DNA from: Lotus japonicus
Lineage: Eukaryota; Streptophyta; Magnoliopsida; Fabales; Fabaceae
Length of the DNA: 64,000 bases
Direction of reading: 5' to 3'
NCBI RefSeq assembly: GCF_012489685.1
Contig: NC_080043.1
Coordinates: 11,030,223-11,094,222 of the forward strand
Part shown: piece by piece, positions 56,018 to 64,000 of the stretch
Position numbering within the stretch: the first letter of the stretch is position 1
How the letters are laid out: each line of letters opens with the position of its first letter
Notes under the pieces: model-generated
The model's input: only the letters and a program-made list of their open reading frames with translations
Databases searched by the model: none
What the model was told of the DNA's origin: nothing
Program-made: the position numbers and the translations under genes

Positions 56018-58495
56018 CTAGATATTATACCCGTGCGTTGCACGGGTTTATATACAATATTTTTTACATTACATAGAATTATTATAGTTAAAAAAATAAA
56101 TATACACTAAAAAACATTTTAATTATAAGATATAAAAAAATAAAAAAATAATATTGCATTAATAATAATGCATTTTGCTGTAAAAAAAAAATTAATTTTA
56201 ATTCTTAATTTTTGTTACTAATTCAAAATTCAAGTTAATTTTTAAAATTATAAATGTTATTAAATAATGTAAGTTTTTTTGTGAATATTTAATGTAGGTA
56301 GTTGAATAGCTTTTGACAATACTTTTTTTCTTCAGTTTTTAATCATATTACTTTATATATTTATTACAAAAGAACTTTTTTATTATTTAGTGTATTTTAA
56401 TACAAAGATGTTTAAGTTTTTTTTCTTAATGTATTTAATGATAAACCTCAAGTAATAAAATTTTTACATATATATGTATTTTTGTATATATAGAAATTTT
56501 TTAATTTTAAAACAATTTAATCTAAAATCTTTTTTAAGAAATATTATTTTAATATTGGCTTTAATTTTTTATATTTTTGAAATGAAAAACTCAAGTATAT
56601 TTTAAGTTTATGAATGTTGCTATTTAATGTAAGTAGTTGAATGATTTTTTACACTATAAATTTTTCAGTTTAATATATTTATGACAAATAAAATTTGATT
56701 ATTTAGTACAATGCTATTAATACTATGCGAAAAGAAAAAAATAAAAGATATTTTAAAACAGAAAATGGTTTTTCATAGCATCTCCAAGTTTCAGCAAAAG
56801 GCACCAGAAACAAAATAAAAAATGCAACTCATATCTTGAATTTGCAATGCCCAATAGTGTCATAAACCTTTGTACTTGGAGGAAGACTAAAATAAGAAAC
56901 AAATGGATTTCAGAAAGAAAACTTTCATGCTAAAAAGTATAGTTTCAACGATATACATAATAGGGCAAGAGCTAAACACCATGAAATTGAAAATGACCAA
57001 GATAAGGAGAAAAATAAACCCTCACTTCTCATATACCATCATTTAGGCACTGCAAGATCCAAATCTTAAAATTAAAGATGCTAAAACAAATAAGAAACAG
57101 AACCCTAACCATCCATAAGGAAAATCAACTAAATAACAATCAAATAGTTTAATACATTAAGTAACTGGTTATACTTCAATGAAAGAAGGGAATTGAAGTT
57201 CTATATAAGCTAAGATAAATGAAGTAGTTTTCAAAAAAATTAAAAAATAAGAGAAATGAAGTAAAGATGCATAAACATACAAAATTCTTAACGTATACCA
57301 TTTTTCAATTTATATAAATTAAAATTACACAGAGAAACCCCAAAATAACCCCTAACCTCATAAGTAATCTTAGATCAAACTACTAGAGCCTAGAGAGCTA
57401 TTTAAGATCAACATAACAAATGAATGTAAGTAGTGGGAAAAATGAAAAGATAGATGAATTAGAGAATTACTCAGTGCTCTAATTTTCTAAAGGTTCTCTC
57501 TAATGGAACATGAATTGTCTTTTCACCTTCAATAGCTTATTAGCATATAAGAACATCATTCTAATTATATTCCAACCCTAACAAACCTCTTAGGCAAATA
57601 AAAAGTAAATCTCAATTAGGAGAAAATGGAGTAGGAAAGAAGAAGAAAAAAAAAGGAATTATAATTTTTTTCCAAACCAAACAATTTAGCATGTCACTGT
57701 TTTTGAATCTCGTACTAATCGTATCGGATAACATCGTATGTCAACATCCAACTTATCACTAAAAAGCTCCAATCACATGAATAATAGTCCAAGATGATTA
57801 ATCAAATCGTTAACATCAAAATATGAATGAAATTCAAAATTGAAAAAAAAAATTGAGCAAAGATCATATGATTTTAACCAATCAAGTTTTGATACATTCA
57901 GCTCATATCAATTGTTAACATGTCCAGAGTACTATGGGTAGACAATGTCCATAAAAAGCTAGAATTTTGAAGAATTAGAAGGGGGACGAAAAGAACTTGA
58001 AGAATGGGTATGAACTATGAAATCATGCGTTTAAATAATGATAGAATAGGAATTACAAAAGAAGAAATGACTCACCCAATAATTCATTCATAATGCAGAT
58101 AATCCCAATGACATTCAGCCGTTTTTATGAGAAATGAGTAATATAGAGGTAGTGGAGCTAGAATGAAGCTGCACACCTCTTGAAATTAGTAAATTTACGT
58201 TCAAAAAATTACAAATTTTAGCAGGTGAAGTGACAATTGTGGAAACCCATAATTATATGTTGCGTTACTCATTAATTTCTTTAAATTACATTTCAATAGT
58301 TACTTTTCTCTTTGTTATATGTCAACATGCGTTGGAGATGAAAGGTTGATTTGTTATTTATTTTTTAATTTCATGTTAAAGCAGGTGATGAAGATAAAGG
58401 TGAAGAATTTGATCATCTCATTAATGCTATCTTTTTCAAGTCTTTTGTATTTAATAGTTTAGCTCAAGTGAGCTTTACTAATATACTAGAAATTA
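56018..58495 (-). mobile_element. Helitron A, minus strand
   Basis: 3' end on the minus strand: CCCGTGCAACGCACGGG, TATAATATCTAG against host A/T. The 5' part ends at TATATTAGTAAAGCTCACTTG (58495), lacking the usual TC start, and directly abuts the CTAG end of Helitron B. The repeated phrase TTTAATGTAGGTAGTTGAATAG occurs twice inside. No coding region. 56770-58210 may be captured sequence with no recognised gene. Confidence 0.65.
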
Positions 58496-60109
58496 AGCCC
58501 GTGCGTTGCACGGGTTTATTTTTAAGTTATGTGTCTAATATTTGTAAAAATAATTTAGGTAATATGAAAAATTATAGAATAGTAGATAATTAAGAATATG
58601 ATAAACATATGTAATGTACTTACATTAATGAAGCTCAATAAAGAATTTATTGTACACTAATTTTTTAGTATTTTTTTTGTATAAACATTTGGTACCGGGT
58701 CACCATTTGGATATACCGACAGATTCGAGATTTAGTCAGAATTAAAGATTCTCATCCCTCCCCAGAGTGTATTGTGTAGGGATCGAACGCGAGAGCTCTT
58801 CAGGCACACTCAGCCTGCGTTGTCAACTAAGCTCCTCACGCGAGAGCTCTTCACGCACATGTTTTATATTTTATGTTTGTTTAATAAATAATATTTTCAA
58901 TTTATTTGGTGATTATATGTTTAAATAGTGATGATGCACTGTCAATATTTAGTCTGTGTTTGTGTAAAATCATCTATAAAGGTAAAAAGACATTTATAAA
59001 GTGGTATTTATCTCTTGCTTTCATGTTTTAGCCATGAAAATAGTGTTTTCAGCTGAAACTTTATGAGAAGTGTGCTAATGAAAGTTTAATGTCGAAACAT
59101 ATTCTTAGTGACACATATAAAAATTATACTCTTTATTGCATAATGAGTATTTAATTAGTTAATATGTAGTTTGTAAGAGCATATATTTTTTAACTTAATT
59201 ATGAATTAAGATAATAATTTATCTTATTCCATAAATTTTTATAGTTTTATAGAAAGTAAAAAAATATAAAACCTCATGAGACAATTTGAAAACACAAATA
59301 AAGAATGAACTTTATAATAGACCTTTAACTTTTACTACACTTGAGTAGTACATGATTCCCATAGTAGAGGATACATCTGGTTAACACAAATAAATTATAA
59401 GGACTTAGTTAAAAAGATTAAGAAGTTTATTAAATACTTCATTGTATACTACATTTTTAGTCTATTGTACAACAATGATAAACCTCATAGGAGGTTATAA
59501 ACTCATATTAAATATTAGTATAAAACATATTTTAAATCAAAATTATAACTATAATCGACCAAAAATTTTAAATTAAAATATTTTGACAAATAAATTTAAC
59601 TAAGCTATTCTATTATCTTTGATAACTAACATGACATGCATAACATATTTAATATATATCCCCTAATTTAATTAACTTAATTTTTAATATATTTAATTTA
59701 TTTATCATCATATATGTAGTTAAATTCAAAAATTACTCTATGATAATTTTAACTATCAATAATTATTTAATAAAAATATTTATTAATTTTAAATATATTT
59801 TATCTAAATTAATTAATTATAAATATTATTTATAATCAATTAATTTTAATTCTTAATATTTGTCAATTCAAGTTATTTTTAAAATTATAACTATTATTAT
59901 TTAATATTTTTATTTTTGTGAATATTTAATGTAGGTAGTTGAATAGCTTTTGACAATATAATTTTTTTTTCAGTTTTTAATCTTATTATTTAATATATTT
60001 ATTACAAAGATAATTTTTTATTACTTAATGCATTATAATACATGCAATCTTTACTAATGTATTTAATGTAATGGTTCAAGTGTGCTTTACTTATATATAT
60101 AGATATAGA
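58496..60109 (-). mobile_element. Helitron B, minus strand
   Basis: Starts (5' end, minus strand) TCTATATCTATATATATAAG at 60109 next to host T60110. It ends CCCGTGCAACGCACGGG, CTTAATTTCTAG at 58496. Interior repeats like Helitron A. 58680-58850 holds a GC-richer block with a local duplicate CGCGAGAGCTCTTCA(G/C)GCAC. No RepHel gene. Confidence 0.75.
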
Positions 60110-60275
60110 TAAGTGAGTTGAAATTTCTATATTTTATTTCCAACTCACTTAATTATCTCCAATGTGATTGGATGATGAGTTATTTAACCCAAACTTTCTC
60201 ATGAGTCATTTAGACAACCCCCTAAATGAATGGTTTTATATTATATTCTAACACACCATCTCATGTAAGAGCCCC

Positions 60276-60430
60276 TAAGGTTGAGAGTTTTCCTCCTCTA
60301 ACAGAAAAAAGTAAGGTTGAGATACAAGTCTTCTCAACAAATGACAACAAAGTTAATCAAAAGAGGCAAACTCAAAAGAGCCTATGCACAAGTCGATCAA
60401 AGGCAAGCCACCTAACAAAAACCCAATAAA
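60276..60430 (+). repeat. Direct repeat, right copy
   Basis: See 55686-55860. It is followed by two further copies of CTAAATGAA...TTTATATTATATTCTAACA (60223 and 60460), showing repeated local duplication. Confidence 0.8.
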
Positions 60431-61036
60431 AAGTTTAAGTTGCTCGGTACGTAATGGCTAAATGAAAGGTTTTATATTATATTCTAACACACCCTCTTAT
60501 ACAAGAGCCCCTTAGGCTTAAAGGGTGGGTAAATGCACAGACCTAACTACCATTTGCTTAATTAAATTCCATTTTTTTAATTAAAAAGTGAGGGGAGCAA
60601 GGATCGAAGTTTAGACCTCTCGGTCATAGAGAATCTGATACCATGTCAAGTAACCACTTATCTCAAAAGCTTAAATTGTTAAATAAGGGCTAAATGAATG
60701 ATTTATATTATATTCTAACAAAAACCAAACCAAAGACGACAAGAATTAAGTTTCATCCGCCTGTGAATCCAAAGCAATGCAAGATAATGCCGACCCTAAT
60801 GCAAAATTTGGAAGAGTAAATTTTTTTTAATGCACCATATCTAGAATGAAAACCAAATAATAAATACCCAAAGGCGTAAAACAAAAACTCTTCCTGAAAC
60901 CATACAAATTAAAGGCACTGAATCTCTATAAGTCATTGCAACATACGAAAAGAAAAGAAAAAAGCATTTGAACAGGGGAACCGGTTTTACAATGGTTAAA
61001 ATGCAGTATAGATAGAATACCTTTTTAGCGTCACAA
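60431..61036. other. Spacer with tRNA-Met-like/PBS-like relic
   Basis: On the minus strand 60700-60590 reads AAGTGGTTACTTGACATGGT, ATCAGATTC and, 35 bases on, CTTCGATCCTTGC, a common plant dispersed relic with B-box-like wording. A second partial copy lies at 55898-55951. No gene. Confidence 0.35.
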
Positions 61037-61240
61037 CTTTTTTTTTTTTAGATAAGCAACAAATTGTATTAAATGGCACAAGGGGGTGCCTGCCCAAGTC
61101 AAAACAGTAACAACATACAATGAAAAGTTAACAAACAAAAAGCAAGTAATAAACAGTAGACAGTGGAAGAAATACAAAGAGAACAGGGAGATAACATAGA
61201 AGACAGGGGAAGTTGGGTAGCCAAGAGGAATTTGGACAGC
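61037..61240 (-). mobile_element. LINE 3' tail, minus strand, second family
   Basis: Plus-strand T-run 61038-61050 (A-tail), TTGTTGCTTATC on the minus strand, and a hairpin GGCACCCCCTTGTGCC (61090-61075). 5'-truncated, no coding part, left limit of the upstream region approximate. Confidence 0.6.
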
Positions 61241-61951
61241 GACTCACAACTAGTTATTTACACAGAATAAAGTCATGTAAAGACTAAAGGTGTATTACAC
61301 ATATTGGACTTCAGGTTCAGGAAGAAAAAAAAACTGATTTACCAATATAGTACACACATTTCAATTTCTTCCAAAAGAGTTAAGATTATCAAAAAAAAGT
61401 TCTAAATTACTTTTTACTTTAAGATAATACTCATATATCGTAAAAGACACTAAAATAAAGATATATCTTTTTTATATTTTAATATTCTTCCTCAAGAGTT
61501 AGCTAATTTAGATATAAGTATTATTACAAAAATACCGTTTAGAAAACTAAAGAGTCATCGTCATTGTCACCGCTTTCATTACCTTAGAGAAGAAGAGTAA
61601 AGAAGAGGGCGAGAAGTAAGCGAGCTCCTCCTGTTGAAACCTTTTGGGGTGCAATCTCCATGGTGGTTTGTGAAAGAAAAGATGCGCTTTCATTCCGCTG
61701 CCCCGAATGACGGAGGAGATAACCTCCTTTCATACCGTTTATCCCAAGAACTTATTTGGGCTTCAAGTGTGAGTAGAGACCAAGTTTCTATGTGCTAAAT
61801 TTTAACTTTCTATTAGAAGAATTGATAGGAGGCAAAGACTGAACTCTAGACTATTTGAACATTGAGGCTATTGATGTTGCGATTGTTGTGAGTGAGAGAT
61901 GATTCAGGCGATGGTGCGTGACTCACGCGTATAGACGAGCATAGTTGATGG
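61241..61951. other. Spacer
   Basis: AT-rich to about 61550, then a purine-rich stretch. No gene that I can support. Confidence 0.4.
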
Positions 61952-64000
61952 TGTAAGGCCCTAAGTTCAATTTGGAACAATTTTATGGAAGTTTGAATAA
62001 AATTGAAGTTTTTGGCTATGTTTGATAACTGGCAGATTAGAACTGTCAACTTGTGTGAATTTTTAGAGGGTCTTAACGACTTCATTTGGGAAAACTTCCT
62101 TCATGAGAGTTGTAGCCCTTCAAGTCTAGAAAATTCTCCAAGTGGTTTCGTGTCGATCCGATATCTGTAGCTCCAGATATCCCCGTTTTAGTGAACGTAG
62201 TTCCGGCTGTACAGTGCCAGCGGGATTATTACATTGTTTTTCTTCTAAGTCCGAATTTAATTATGAATTTACCTTTGAGGGCTTAGATTTTAGTAAGTTT
62301 CAGGTCTGATTAGGTAATTAGACTGGTGGGTTAAGGTTGGACTTGGGTCGGGCTTGTGGAAAACAAAACCCTAGCCCACTTGTGGGTTGCATGGGATTTT
62401 AGCCAAGGGGGGAAACCCTATTCTTCCACAATCAGAAAACAGAGATACACTACAGCACCTTCACGTGAAAAAAAAAGAGAGAACGTGTGAGAGAAGAGAA
62501 GGGAGCCGCCGCCCAAGCCACCACCATTGTCGCCGGTCACGCGCGCGAGCAAGGGAGAGAGCGCGAATAGAGAGGGTTTCGCGAAGGAGAAGGAAGGTGA
62601 AGGAGACCTGGACAGCAAGAGATTGTTCTTCCAAACTTCATTCTCTTCTTCTTTTCAGACCAAGAACCCAAGGTAAGGGCTGGTCCTAGGATTGGGTAGA
62701 TTGCCTAGGGTATTTGCCATGTTTTACTATGAGAAAAGCCATGAACATGATTGCTTTTGCAAGAGTTTTGTGTTCATGATGCTTGCTGTTTTTTTTCTGC
62801 CTTGAGGTCTTGATGTTTTGCTTCTGATTTGAGATGAAATGTTGATGCCATGATTCTCCATTAATCATCACTACAACTACCGTTTCTTCTATGACTTTGC
62901 TTGATTAAAATGATTGAAGATTTATATGCTTAGATCTGCCCTTTGTGCTAGAATTGATGGTTATCTTGGTTCTGGAAATTTAAGCATGATATATGATATA
63001 TGATATGTGGTTCTTGCTGCTGGAATATGGTTTAAAACTCTGGGACTTGAATGGTTGAAAAATTAATTTGAAGGCAAAAGTATCTCTGCCAGTTTCCTGT
63101 ACTGGACAGCGAGTTTTGGAGCTTAATTACACCTAATTCGGGGTCTCAAATGAAAAAGGGATAAACTGGAAAATTGTAGATTTTCGAATTGGCTTTCTAT
63201 GCATATAAAGAACATAATTTTTGGTCTAGTAATGAGGTCTGGAGGTCGATCTTAGTGACTGTTGCACCTGCTGTTCTTCCTGTACCGGACAGCAAGCTTT
63301 AAGGCCTAATATCACCTAATTCTGGATCTCAAATGGAAAAGTGATAAACTATAAAAGTGTAGAGTTTCGAATTATCTTTCCAGTCATGTATCATGTGAAT
63401 TTTGTGGCTAAGTATTGCGGTCTGTAGACCAGTTTTAGTACACGCTGCACCTGTTGTCCAAAAACACTAAATTTGAGAAATTGTTGGAAATGTTAGTAAC
63501 ATGTGATTAGGGACCTTTGTGAGATTTTTATATGATGATATCTGTAAACTGAGCCTCTGGAATTTGTAAATAATTTGTGAATTTGGGAGGCCCTGATTAT
63601 TTCTATGCTTTGCATGAAGTTTAGTTGTGACTTGTTTAGGAGGTCGCTCACCCAGTTGTAATTCCTCCTAGTGTGACTGTTATTTCTTGACGTTGTAATC
63701 TGATACGATATTAACTCATAAGACTCTAGGATTGACATTAGAGCCTTAAACACCAAGAGAATGAATCTATAACTCGCTTGCAAGTAAATGTGAATAATTT
63801 GGACATAGGTCTGGTTAGGACTATGGACCATGAGAACAATGGTTCCGTTAGAGACAAAACGGATAACTTGCACGCGAGGGTGAATGCGGTTTGAACCGTG
63901 ATGTTATGACTTGTGGGTGTCTGACCCATGGTGTGCTGTGGTCGTTCCAAGGAACGCCATGATGTTGTGAGCTTTGCTCATGGTGTTGTTCGTCTGCTGG
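61952..64000 (+). repeat. Second copy of the 2.77-kb gypsy LTR, cut by the window end
   Basis: Starts TGTAAGGCCCTAAG and follows the solo LTR at 22222 for its first 170 bases almost exactly. It then diverges with conserved islands (a CCTGTACTGGACAGC block, ATTTTTGGTCTAGTAATG, CAAGTAAATGTGAATAATTTGGACATAGGT). Donor-like AAG/GTAAGGGCTGG at 62672. Whether it belongs to a full element cannot be seen here. Confidence 0.85.

Larger units (their letters stand above)
55954..60222. mobile_element. Small foldback/TIR element holding two Helitrons
   Basis: Left arm 55954-56017 (GGGTTGTCTAAATGAC...CCAATCACATTG) and right arm 60111-60222 are inverse complements over 65 or more bases. Direct repeat TAAATGAAT outside both (55945-55953 and 60223-60231), compatible with a 9-bp target duplication. 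Without the Helitrons the element is only about 175 bp. Confidence 0.7.

Noticed and set aside
52481..60109. An autonomous Helitron with RepHel
   Set aside because: No open frame of relevant size and no helicase or Rep motifs were seen anywhere in the interval.
62387..62689. 100-codon frame rich in Arg/Glu near 62.4-62.7 kb
   Set aside because: It lies in the purine-rich part of the gypsy LTR just before the donor-like site. The equivalent stretch in the solo LTR (22917-23132) has a different reading, so coding is unlikely.

Overview
This is a gene-poor, transposon-packed stretch of a plant nuclear genome, most likely a legume. It is AT-rich, with GT-AG introns and TATA boxes. It carries CYP82-type P450 genes, Ty1/copia Sireviruses of the SIRE/Maximus kind with a long third (env-like) ORF, and Ty3/gypsy LTRs that begin TGTAACACCCC. 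No intact host gene was found. The species call is inference.

Host genes. Two CYP82-like cytochrome P450 genes lie head to head and both are dead. Copy 1 (minus strand, exon 1 at 14344-15327, exon 2 from 13614) is cut in exon 2 by an 11.1-kb Sirevirus (2339-13445, 5-bp target duplication GTAGA) and resumes at 2338-1873. Its only other visible lesion is loss of the Arg of the K-helix ExxR motif. Copy 2 (plus strand, from 25331) has two frameshifts and a nonsense codon. It is split near the end of exon 1 by a 25.9-kb composite (26283-52224), resumes at 52225, and is truncated in exon 2 at 52480 by a Helitron end.

Region by region. 1-1446: right end of a CACTA transposon carrying a genomic exon of a kinesin-4 gene. 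1447-1860: tRNA-like modules. 1873-15327: CYP82 copy 1 plus Sirevirus 1. 15400-25330: spacer with a duplicated segment, LINE 3' tails, a 1.3-kb Mutator-like element with 9-bp target duplication (18032-19374), and a MITE invaded by a gypsy solo LTR (22222-24989). 25331-52480: CYP82 copy 2 and, inside it, a MULE-like element with two inward-pointing, paralogous genes of the Ulp1/plant-mobile-domain type. One of these is interrupted by Sirevirus 2 (34121-49941), whose left LTR in turn holds a very young gag-only gypsy element (34288-40548). That gives four levels of nesting. 52481-60222: Helitron territory, including a head-to-tail Helitron pair inside a small foldback element. 60223-64000: repeat debris, a LINE tail, and the start of another gypsy LTR that runs off the window.

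How things fit together. Both Sireviruses have lost gag and pol function, and their integrase cores are deleted. Each still keeps an uninterrupted env-like ORF of 960 or 1024 codons behind a conserved TATA-containing leader. Each also carries a small helical accessory ORF between env-like ORF and 3' LTR, antisense in one element and sense in the other. These features, the MULE with two convergent non-transposase genes, and the splice donor shared by gypsy LTRs are the least ordinary signals in the window.
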